DNA from: G963422565 sp963422565 | GTDB lineage: Bacteria; Pseudomonadota; Alphaproteobacteria; MPNO01 | Length of the DNA stretch: 64,000 bases | Assembly (NCBI GenBank): GCA_963422565.1 | Contig: OY730228.1 | Coordinates: forward strand, 2,170,001 to 2,234,000 | Direction: 5' to 3' | Shown here: positions 1 to 8,900 of the stretch, one piece after another | How the letters are laid out: each line of letters begins with the position of its first letter | Numbering within the stretch: position 1 is the first letter of the stretch | Position numbers and translations under genes: made by a program | The notes under the pieces: model-generated | Databases searched by the model: none | What the model was told of the DNA's origin: nothing | Seen by the model: the letters and a program-made list of their open reading frames with translations, nothing else

Positions 1-80
1 GTTTCGGGAGGACCGGATACCGACTCGAGACCCGTGACGGCGGCCCGGCGCTTGACGAAGCGTACCGTATTTCGTTACGT

Positions 81-367
81 TTGCCCGTGATCAAGAGCTT
101 CGCCGACAAGCGCGCCGCGGCCGTCTTCGCGGGCCATGCCGTCCGAGGTCTGCCGATGCAGATCCAACGGCGGGCGCGGGCCAAGCTCCTGGCGATCGAC
201 GCGGCTGGGAGGCTCGACGATCTGAGGGCGCCGCCCGGCAACCGGTTGGAAACCCTGCGGGGAGATCGAAGGGGGCGGTACAGTATTCGCGTCAACCAGC
301 AATGGCGATCTGCTTAGTCTGGCGCGACGGCGATGCCTGGGATGTCGAGATCGTCGATTACCATTAG
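81..367 (+). pseudogene. higB: HigB-type toxin, frameshifted near its C-terminus
   Basis: The reading frame from TTG 81 (or the better GTG 87, giving MIKSFADKR) matches HigB/RelE-family mRNA interferases: an IKSFADK start, LDDLR, then GDRRGRYSIRVNQQWR. After QQWR the frame hits TAG at 315. If one base is restored at about 306-308, translation continues as ICLVWRDGDAWDVEIVDYH and stops at 365-367, exactly the usual HigB ending. I therefore see a one-base deletion removing the last ~19 residues, which include part of the conserved core sheet. The gene sits 14 bases before higA in the usual toxin-antitoxin order. A sequencing error or recoding could also explain the shift. Confidence 0.8.
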
Positions 368-381
368 GGGATGAAGGGACC

Positions 382-735
382 ATGACCATCGAACGCGAAG
401 AGGTGGACCGGCGCAGGGTCGATTTCTCGGACGTGGCTTCGGGCGGGCGGCTGCCGCCGGTGCATCCCGGCGAGATCCTGCGCGAGGAGTTCCTGACGCC
501 GATGGAACTCAGCGTGTACCGTCTGGCCCGCGAGATCAAGGTTTCGCGTCCGCGGCTGAACGATATCGTGCTCGGACGCCGCGCCGTCACGACCGACACC
601 GCGCTGCGCCTGGGGCGCTATTTCGGGACGACGCCGGAGTTCTGGCTCGCCCTTCAGACCCGTTACGATCTGGATGTCGCCGAGCGCACGGTGCGCGCCA
701 AGATCGAGCGGGAGGTCGCGCCGCGCGCCGCGTGA
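382..735 (+). CDS. higA: HigA family antitoxin, XRE-type regulator
   Basis: This 117-residue protein carries the HigA signature HPGEILREEF at about residues 29-38, followed by a helix-turn-helix (residues ~42-85, with RLAREIKVSRPRLNDIVLGR) and the FGTTPEFWLALQ segment typical of HigA proteins. HigA neutralises HigB and represses its own operon by binding DNA. The N-terminal ~25 residues are an extra charged leader; the frame supports ATG 382, preceded by GAAGGGA. It is complete, while its toxin partner just upstream is frameshifted, so it may now act only as a regulator or as protection against related toxins. Confidence 0.9.
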   Translation: MTIEREEVDRRRVDFSDVASGGRLPPVHPGEILREEFLTPMELSVYRLAREIKVSRPRLNDIVLGRRAVTTDTALRLGRYFGTTPEFWLALQTRYDLDVAERTVRAKIEREVAPRAA

Positions 736-884
736 CGTTTCCGTTACGGATGGGAAGAGAATATGCACGAGGATTTTCGAGCGACTTGCGCCGGGGAAGA
801 TCGGGATCGGACCGAAAGCGGGTGGCCGGTCGGCGGGATCGCGGAGCGGGCCCGGGTCCGGCGGCGCCTCCGGGAGCGTAGGAA

Positions 885-3800
885 TTGACCGACGGCTTTC
901 AAAGAACGCTGGAGCACATACGGTCCATCGCCGATTCCGAAGCCGGGAAGGGGCGCCTCTTCGAGCGGCTGATGAAGACCTATTTCATCGAAGATCCGCT
1001 CTACGGGGAGCGGTTCTCCGATGTCTGGCTCTGGCCGGAATGGGCGAGGCGGCAACCGGATTTCGACGGCTCCGACACGGGCATCGATCTGGTCGCCGAG
1101 GAGCGCCAGGGCGGCTACTGCGCCATCCAGTGCAAGTGCTACGCGCCCGGCACGCGGATGTCGAAGCCGCATCTCGATTCATTCATCGCCGCGTCGGCGC
1201 GCGATCCCTTCACGGCGCGCATCGTCGTCGATACCGGCGATGGATGGGGGCCGAACGCCGTCAGGACCGTTGTTCCGCTGACGCCCGCATGCTCGGTACT
1301 TCGGTTCGGCGATCTCGCAAGTCGGCCCTTCGACTGGCCCGACCTGGTCCGGGACGAACCGGAGGCTCTGGCCTTCCGGCGCGAGCCGTTCAGCCTGCGG
1401 CCCCATCAGAAAACCGCGTTCGACGATGTGACCGGCGGCTTCGAGACGCACGATCGCGGCAAGTTGATCATGGCCTGCGGCACGGGCAAGACCTTCACTG
1501 GGCTGCGCATCGCTGAAGCGCTCGCCGGCGACGGCGGGCGGGTGCTCTACCTGGTGCCGTCGATCTCGCTGTTCCAGCAGTCGATGCGCGAATGGGCGGA
1601 GCAGCGGGCGGTGCCGCACCGCTACATCGGCGTCTGTTCCGACACCCGCGCCGGGCGCAACGACGAGGACGCCTCGCTTCAGGAGCTGGAGATCCCTGTC
1701 ACCACCGATCCGGCGGCGATATCGCTTGCGCTGCGGGAAGCGCGCCCCCAAGCCATGACGGCCGTCTTCTGCACCTATCATTCGCTCGGCATCGTCGAAC
1801 GCGCACAGGACGACGGCGCCCCCGCCTTCGACCTCGTGCTCTGCGACGAGGCGCACAGGACGACCGGCGTCGAGCGCCCCGGAGACACGACCTCGCCGTT
1901 CGTGCTGGTGCATGACGACGACCGGATACGCGCGGCCAAACGCCTCTACATGACCGCTACGCCGCGCCTTTACACCGAAGGCGCTAGGGCGAAGGCGGCA
2001 AGCCACGACACCGAAATATTCTCCATGGACGACCCGGAGATCTACGGGCCGGAGTTCCACCGCCTTCCTTTCTCCCGCGCGGTCGAGCGGGGCCTGCTGT
2101 CCGACTACAAGGTCGTGGTTTTGGCCATGTCGGAGCAGCATGTCGATGCGGCGCTGCAGCGACATCTGGCGGCCGGCGACAGCGAGATCAACATTACCGA
2201 CGCGGCGAAGATCGTCGGCTGCTGGCGCGCGTTGCAGAACCCGGAGAACAGGCACCGCGGCGACGGCCCCGCCCGGCCGCTGGCGCGTGCCATCGCGTTC
2301 ACCAACACCATAGCGTCCTCCAAGCGGCTGGAAGCGCATTGGGACGGCATCGTCGCGCAGGCCGTCGGGACGTTGCCCGAAACAGAGCGGCCGGGCTCCT
2401 TCCGGTGCGAGACGCGCCATGTCGATGGGCAGCATCATGCGCTCGACCGCAAGGCGCGGATCGAATGGCTGAAGGGCCGTGCGAACGGAACCTGCCGCAT
2501 CCTCTCGAATGCGCGCTGCTTGTCGGAAGGCATCGACGTGCCGGCGCTCGACGCGGTGCTGTTCATGAGCCCGCGCAACAGCCAGGTCGATATCGTGCAG
2601 GCGGTGGGCCGCGCCATGCGCAAGGCGCCGGGCAAGGACTACGGCTACATCGTGCTTCCGATCGCCGTGCCGGCCGGCGTCGATCCCGCTTCCGCGCTCG
2701 ACGACAACGAGCGGTTCGCCGCCGTCTGGAACGTGCTGCGCGCCCTGCGCTCGCACGACGACCGGTTCGATGCGGAGATCAACCGGATCGATCTCAACGA
2801 CACGCCGACCGATCGCATCATCTTCGGCGGCGACGGGTTTGGCGAAGAAGTAGATCCGTTCGAGTCCGCATTGCCGTTGCCGCCGCTCGACCTCCCGCCG
2901 GGCGCGCTCTATGCGAAGATCGTCGAGAAGTGCGGCGACCGGAAGTACTGGGAGACCTGGGCGGGGGACGTGGCCAATATCTTCTCGCGGCTCGTCCACC
3001 GCATAGAGGCCCTGCTGGACAATCCTGGCAACGAGGCGCTGCGCGAATGGTTCGACGCTTTCCACGAGGAGCTCAGGGTCACGATCAACGACTCGATCGG
3101 GCGCGCGAGCGCCATCGAGATGATGGCGCAGCACATCCTGACACGGCCGATCTTCGAGGCACTGTTCGAGCATTACGATTTCTCGGCCGGCAACCCGGTG
3201 GCGCGGGCGCTGGACGCGCTGCGCCAGGATTTCGGTGAGTTCGGGCTGGAGAACGAGACCCGCGATCTGGAACGCTTCTACGACAGCGTGCGGCTGCGGG
3301 CGCGCGGCCTCGACAACAGCGCGGCGCGCCAGCGCGTGCTGATGGAGCTCTACGAGAAGTTCTTCGCCACCGCGATGAAGAAGGATGCAGACCGCCTCGG
3401 TATCGTCTACACGCCGATCGAGATCGTGGACTTCATCCTGGCGAGCGCCGACCGGGTGCTGCGCGGCGAGTTCGGCCGGTCGCTCGGCGACGAGGGCGTC
3501 CATGTCCTCGACCCCTTCACCGGCACCGGGATCTTCCTGGTGCGGCTGTTGCAATCGGCCCTGATCCGGGAAGACGACCTGCGCCGGAAATACCGCGAGG
3601 AGCTTCACGCCAACGAGCTGGTCCTGCTTGCCTACTACATCGCGGCGATCCATATCGAGGAAGCGTTCCACGGGCGTATCGGCGACGATCACGCATACGA
3701 GCCGTTCGGCGGTATCGTGCTCACCGACACGTTCAACCTGCATACCGAGCGGACCGGGTTTCCGAAGGACTGGCTGCCGGACAACAGCGAACGTGCCGAG

Positions 3801-5747
3801 CATCAGCAGGGGCTGCCGATCCAGGTCGTCGTCGGCAATCCGCCCTGGTCGACCGGGCAGAGGAGTTCGGCGGACGACAATCCGAACGTGGACTATCCCG
3901 AACTGGAGCGGCGCGTCGCCGAAACCTATGCCGCCCGTTCCACTGCGACGAACAAGAACAGCCTCTACGACACCTACAAGATGGCGATTCGCTGGGCGAC
4001 CGACCGGATCGGCGACCGGGGTGTCGTCGCCTTCGTCACCAACGGCTCCTGGATCGACGGCAATGTCGACTCCGGCGTTCGCGCCTGTCTGGCCGAGGAG
4101 TTCACCTCGGTCTGGGTCCTGAATCTGCGGGGCAATCAGCGCACGCAGGGCGAGCGCTCGCGCCGCGAGGGCGGCAAGGTCTTCGGCCAGGGTTCCCGTG
4201 CGCCGGTGGCAATCACGATACTGGCCCGCAACCCGGATGCGGCGCATGATCGCTGCCGCATCCTCTACCGCGACATCGGCGATTATCTGAGCCGCGAGGA
4301 CAAGCTCGCCGCCGTGCGCGAATGGGGCTCCATCGCCGGCATCGAGGACTGGCAGGAGATCGAACCCGACCGGCACCACGATTGGATCGGCCAGCGCAGC
4401 GAGGCGTTTCGTGCGTTTTATCCGCTGGGATCGAAGGGGGCCAAGGCCGGCAAGACGGACGAGGCGGTATTCCGGCTGTTCAGCAACGGTTACAAGACCG
4501 GCCGCGACGCCTATATCTACAACTTCTCCCGCGAGGCCTGCGCGGAGAACGCGCGCGGAGTGGTGGACGATTATTGGGGGGCTCTGGCCGTTCGGGAGGA
4601 GCATCCTGCGTACACTGTCGAGGACGCAGCGAACCGCTTTTCCTCCCGCGTTCGGTGGGACAGGGAACTGAAGAACAACCTGCGAAGAGGTAAAGGCGTC
4701 GACTATTCGCGAGACAATATCTGGACCACGCACTACCGCCCATTTGTCAAACAGCACTGTTACGTCGATTACGTTCTGGTCAGCAACAAGTACCAACAGG
4801 ACAGCATCTTCCCCACCGACGATGCCGAGAACCGCGCGATCTGCGTTCCCGGAGTCGGTTCGACCAAGCCGTTCTCCGCGCTCGCGGTCGACACCATGCC
4901 GGACCTTGAGCTTGTGTCGAAGGGTCAATGCTTCCCGCGATACCGGTACGAGCGTCGCGATTCCGTCCAGGGAGAATTGCTGGATGACGCAGGCAGTCTT
5001 GAGCGTATCGATAACATCACGGATACGGCGCTCCGCGCTTTCCGTGCCCACTATGGCGACAGCACGATCGGCAAGGACGCGATTTTCGACTACGTCTACG
5101 GCATCCTTCATGCGCCCGCTTATCGGGAGCGTTTCGCCAATGATCTGGCGAAGGAACTGCCGCGCGTTCCCCTGGCGCCCGAATTCCACGTCTTCGCCGA
5201 AGCGGGACGCGAGCTCGCGGCGCTGCATCTCGGTTACGAGACCTGCGAGGAATATCCGCTGGAGGTTGTGTTTTCGCGGCGCGGCGAGTTGCAGCCTGAG
5301 CATTTCCGGATCAGCGAACGGAAGATGCGGTTCGCCGACGACCAACGGACGGTCCTCGCGGTCAACGAGCAAGTCCGCCTTGCCGGCATTCCGCCGGAGG
5401 CGCACGAATACGCCGTCAACGGCCGCACGCCGCTCGAATGGTTCATCGATCGCTACCGGATCACGAAGGACAGGGAAAGCGGCATCGTCAACGATCCCAA
5501 CGAATGGTTCGACGACCCGCTCGACTTGATCTCCGCGTTCCGCCGGATCGTCCATGTCAGTGTGGAAACCGTCCGGATCGTTGCGACACTGCCTGAACCG
5601 ATCGCTACCGCCGGGTCGGACGCCGCTTGCCCCGTGTCCGTCTTACGGGCCGAGGCCCGCCGCCAGTCTCATCTTGTCGCCGCCAGCGCGCAGGAACCCG
5701 AAGACCAGGAGTTCGTGGACGCTATCACCGATTGGGACGATGCATGA
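885..5747 (+). CDS. Type ISP restriction-modification enzyme (LlaBIII/LlaGI-like)
   Basis: This 1620-residue protein joins all functions of a Type ISP enzyme in one chain. Residues ~1-130 form an Mrr-like nuclease with GIDLV (D68) and QCK (K84). Residues ~170-640 form a superfamily 2 translocase with Walker A ACGTGKT (198-203), DEAH (321-324), MTATPR and the motif VI region QAVGRAMRK. Residues ~830-1130 form an N6-adenine methylase with LDPFTGTG (875-882) and NPPW (985-988). The rest is a target-recognition region. Such enzymes methylate one strand of an asymmetric site, and translocate and cut when unmodified sites converge. The length matches the family (about 1,570-1,600). The start is TTG 885 after a GGGAGCG stretch. 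It ends in an ATGA overlap with a toxin relic. Confidence 0.93.
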   Translation: MTDGFQRTLEHIRSIADSEAGKGRLFERLMKTYFIEDPLYGERFSDVWLWPEWARRQPDFDGSDTGIDLVAEERQGGYCAIQCKCYAPGTRMSKPHLDSFIAASARDPFTARIVVDTGDGWGPNAVRTVVPLTPACSVLRFGDLASRPFDWPDLVRDEPEALAFRREPFSLRPHQKTAFDDVTGGFETHDRGKLIMACGTGKTFTGLRIAEALAGDGGRVLYLVPSISLFQQSMREWAEQRAVPHRYIGVCSDTRAGRNDEDASLQELEIPVTTDPAAISLALREARPQAMTAVFCTYHSLGIVERAQDDGAPAFDLVLCDEAHRTTGVERPGDTTSPFVLVHDDDRIRAAKRLYMTATPRLYTEGARAKAASHDTEIFSMDDPEIYGPEFHRLPFSRAVERGLLSDYKVVVLAMSEQHVDAALQRHLAAGDSEINITDAAKIVGCWRALQNPENRHRGDGPARPLARAIAFTNTIASSKRLEAHWDGIVAQAVGTLPETERPGSFRCETRHVDGQHHALDRKARIEWLKGRANGTCRILSNARCLSEGIDVPALDAVLFMSPRNSQVDIVQAVGRAMRKAPGKDYGYIVLPIAVPAGVDPASALDDNERFAAVWNVLRALRSHDDRFDAEINRIDLNDTPTDRIIFGGDGFGEEVDPFESALPLPPLDLPPGALYAKIVEKCGDRKYWETWAGDVANIFSRLVHRIEALLDNPGNEALREWFDAFHEELRVTINDSIGRASAIEMMAQHILTRPIFEALFEHYDFSAGNPVARALDALRQDFGEFGLENETRDLERFYDSVRLRARGLDNSAARQRVLMELYEKFFATAMKKDADRLGIVYTPIEIVDFILASADRVLRGEFGRSLGDEGVHVLDPFTGTGIFLVRLLQSALIREDDLRRKYREELHANELVLLAYYIAAIHIEEAFHGRIGDDHAYEPFGGIVLTDTFNLHTERTGFPKDWLPDNSERAEHQQGLPIQVVVGNPPWSTGQRSSADDNPNVDYPELERRVAETYAARSTATNKNSLYDTYKMAIRWATDRIGDRGVVAFVTNGSWIDGNVDSGVRACLAEEFTSVWVLNLRGNQRTQGERSRREGGKVFGQGSRAPVAITILARNPDAAHDRCRILYRDIGDYLSREDKLAAVREWGSIAGIEDWQEIEPDRHHDWIGQRSEAFRAFYPLGSKGAKAGKTDEAVFRLFSNGYKTGRDAYIYNFSREACAENARGVVDDYWGALAVREEHPAYTVEDAANRFSSRVRWDRELKNNLRRGKGVDYSRDNIWTTHYRPFVKQHCYVDYVLVSNKYQQDSIFPTDDAENRAICVPGVGSTKPFSALAVDTMPDLELVSKGQCFPRYRYERRDSVQGELLDDAGSLERIDNITDTALRAFRAHYGDSTIGKDAIFDYVYGILHAPAYRERFANDLAKELPRVPLAPEFHVFAEAGRELAALHLGYETCEEYPLEVVFSRRGELQPEHFRISERKMRFADDQRTVLAVNEQVRLAGIPPEAHEYAVNGRTPLEWFIDRYRITKDRESGIVNDPNEWFDDPLDLISAFRRIVHVSVETVRIVATLPEPIATAGSDAACPVSVLRAEARRQSHLVAASAQEPEDQEFVDAITDWDDA

Positions 5748-5926
5748 AGCGCGGCGAGATATGGACGGTTTCTGGTGGTCCGGACTACGCGGGCAAGCCC
5801 CGCCCCGCGGTGATCCTCCAAGACGAGAGATTCGACGCCACCGCGCTATGCGCATCTGGCGCGGGACACGGTGCACGAGGCGGCGGCACGGATATCGGAG
5901 AGCATCGCAACGGATATCCTGAGTAG
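5744..5926 (+). pseudogene. Truncated PemK/MazF-like toxin
   Basis: ATG 5744 overlaps the stop of the restriction enzyme (ATGA). The first ~33 residues, starting MKRGEIWTV and running through KPRPAVILQD and FDAT, are the conserved N-terminus of MazF/PemK endoribonucleases (usual length ~105-115). After about base 5842 the homology stops and the frame runs through foreign sequence for 28 residues to a stop at 5924. The missing part contains most of the fold, so activity is unlikely. No antitoxin gene is seen directly upstream. The break coincides with the start of an integrase fragment in another frame. Confidence 0.75.
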
Positions 5927-5963
5927 CAATATAATGGCGCCCGCAACAGGCGATTGGCAATGA
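5844..5963 (+). pseudogene. C-terminal stub of a tyrosine recombinase/integrase
   Basis: In a frame different from the toxin fragment, bases 5844-5963 encode RYAHLARDTVHEAAARI followed by SESIATDIL and a short tail ending in TGA. The segment RYAHLA is the catalytic-tyrosine motif found at the end of phage and island integrases, and the helix after it is typical of their last 25 residues. Nothing upstream of 5843 in this frame is integrase-like. It is therefore the 3' end of a lost integrase gene joined to a broken toxin gene, a recombination scar. Identification rests on a short motif. Confidence 0.65.
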
Positions 5964-5976
5964 CCGCTCCTGCATC

Positions 5977-8900
5977 ATGACGCTTCCCGGTGGCCCCGCG
6001 AACAAGCTCGGCAACCGCTACGAGATGTGGTGGACGGTGTCCGAGTGCGTCCGGATGCTCGGGGGCAAAACGGACGCCATCCGCATCGAGGCGCCGGGCA
6101 TCGAGAAGGCGGAATTCGTCGTGACGGTGGGCTCGCAGCGGGAGCTGCATCAGGTCAAACGCAGCCACCCGAACGGTAAATGGAGCATGGCTGCGCTTTC
6201 CAACGATGGTCTTCTTCAGGCGATCGGCGATGCGTTGGCAGGCAATGAGAATCGGTTCGTTTTCGCATCGGGGAGCGATGCGCCCGAGCTTCGCGATCTA
6301 TGCGAGGGGGCGAATCATGCAGGGTCGATTCAGGAATTCAAGCAGGCTTTTCTCGTGGCCAAAACACGCAAGACAGATTTCGAGAAGTTGCTTAGCTGTT
6401 GGACGTGCGACGCTCCGACCGCGGTCGAGCGCCTGCGACGGATCGAAGTTCGTACGATTGACGAGCGCACACTCGAAGACACGGTCCAATGGGGTGTGCA
6501 AGCGCTCTTTCTGGCGGAACCGAGACAGGTGGTATCGGCGCTCCGGACGATTGTTCAAGACTCTGTACATCGCACGATCATCCGCCAGGGGCTTGTCGAG
6601 CAACTTGCCGAACGCGGATTTCCGCTACGACACATACTCAACCCGGGAAATGCCGCCGTCGCGGTGCAAGAAGCGACGGATGATCGATACTTGGGAAGCG
6701 CACGGCGGCAACTTATTCGGGAAACGCTAATCCCGAGGGAGGCGACGAAAAAGCTTCTGTCGCGACTGGAAGAGACGGCTACCGACAGCGTCGTGACCGG
6801 CAAGGCCGGCGCCGGGAAAACGGCCTGCGTTATCGAAATCGTGGATGGCCTGCGCGAGCAGGGCTTGCCCGTGCTGGCGTTCCGGCTCGATCGCTTTCTT
6901 TCAGCATCGAGCACCAAGGAGCTTGGAAGCGATCTCGGTCTTGAAGAGTCGCCGGTCCTGGTGCTTGCGGCGGCGGCCAAAGCCGCCCAACGCCCGGGTG
7001 TGCTGATCGTCGATCAATTGGACGCAGTGAGCACCCTGTCCGGAAGAAGCTCCGGCACCTTCGATCTCGTCGAACGGTTGCTTCAGGAAGCGCGCGGTAT
7101 GCGCGCACGGGTCGCGATTCACACCGTCGTCGTCTGTCGGGCCTTCGACTGGCAGAACGACCATCGTTTGCGGAGACTCCTGCCCGATTCGGACGCCCAA
7201 ATTGAGGTTGTCGAGTTTGCGGTCAATGAGGTCAGAACGATGCTGGCCGATAGTGGTTTCGAACCGGCGTCGTTCCAAAATCGCCAACTGGAGCTCCTTC
7301 GGCTTCCGCAGAACCTGTCCCTCTTTCTTGAAGCCGGCTTCGATACGTCGTCTACACCCGCCTTCAGTACCGAAAAAGCACTCTTCGACAAGTACTGGGA
7401 TGCAAAGCGGCAGTTGGTTTCGGACCGGTTTGCTTCCGCGCCGGGTCAGTGGATGGATGTCATTAAGACCATTTGCAACGAGATGACCACCAACCAGCAG
7501 CTCGCTGTAACCAAAGAGAAGCTCGACCACTTTTCGCCAGACTTTGTGGATTGCATGACTTCGGAAGGCGTGCTCGACTTTGACGGGCGCCGCTACGGGT
7601 TCGGCCACGAGAGCTTCTTTGACTACTGCTTCGCCCGCTTGTTTATCACCCAACCGGAGAAATCGCTGGTATCGTTTCTCAAGAGTTCGAAACAGCATCT
7701 GTTCCGCCGCGCCCAGGTTCGGCAGGTGCTGGTCTATCTCCGGGACGCCGAGCGTGACCGGTATCTGCCGGAGCTTGCGGGATTGCTTTCGGACGAGAAG
7801 ATCCGGGCACATATCAAGGATCTCGCGTTCGCGCTGCTTGCCGAAGTCCCGGATGCGGATGAGGGAGAATGGGGGATCTGGCGGCAATGGATCATTCCGG
7901 AGCTCAAGGCCATCGAGGATGGGGCGCCGAACCCGGACAAGCTGTCACAGGTCGCATGGCGGCGGTTCTTCGGGTCTCCTCCATGGTTCGCGTGGATCGA
8001 CGAACGCGGCATGGTCGAGGGTTGGCTGGCCTCGGGCAATGATCGGCTTGCAGACATGGCGACGAACTATCTGAGAATCCATCAGAGCGTTTCGCCGGAT
8101 CGCATCGCGGCCCTTCTCGAACCCTATGCCGACTGCGGCGGCGCTTGGCCGCAGCGGCTTCGGGCCGTCACGTCATGGAGCGGCCGACACACGAACCGCC
8201 GCTTCTTCGATCTTGTTCTGCGTCTCGTGGACAACGGTACGCTCGATGAGGCGCGCCTGCCAATTGCGACCAACAGTACATTCTGGCATATCTTCTACGG
8301 TCTGGACGAGACCTGTCCCGAGTGGTTTGCCGAAGTTCTGGCGCATCGGCTCCGGCGGCGTGTTGCAGTCGTCCGCAACGCCGGCGACTGCTTGAAAAGC
8401 CGGGCACTCATCGGCTACGACAGTTTCGCGGCGGGTATGACAAGCAAATCGGCAAAGAACGCGCCCGCCGCGTTCGTGCAGCATGTGCTACCCGTGCTTC
8501 TCGATATTTCGGATGCCACCTCGACCGACGACGACGAACGGCCGAAGCGCGATGCCGTGTGGCCGGTGCTCATCAAGACCGAACAGCCAGACGGGGAGCA
8601 GGCCTGCCTCGTGGGGACGGCCGAGGCTCTCGTCTCGCTTGCGCGCGAGGACGACGCCGATCTGGGCGACATCATCGCCGATTTGGGCCGCCGCGATACG
8701 CATGTTGCCAATCACCTCCTTCTGGCCCTGTATGCTGGCGGAGCCGCACGCTACGCGGACGAGGCGGCACGGCTGCTGTGCGAACAGCCGTGGCGCTTCG
8801 AATGCGGGTTCTCCGACAGCCTGCACTGGTGCGCGATGGAGGCGATTCGAGCAGTGCTTCCGCATTGCACTGCCGAGAATCGTCAGAAGATCGAGACCGC

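Noticed and set aside
1179..5555. Very long minus-strand open frame (1458 residues) opposite the restriction enzyme
   Set aside because: The plus strand carries all enzyme motifs. The opposite frame is rich in arginine, histidine and valine with no domain, as expected for an antisense shadow in high-GC DNA.
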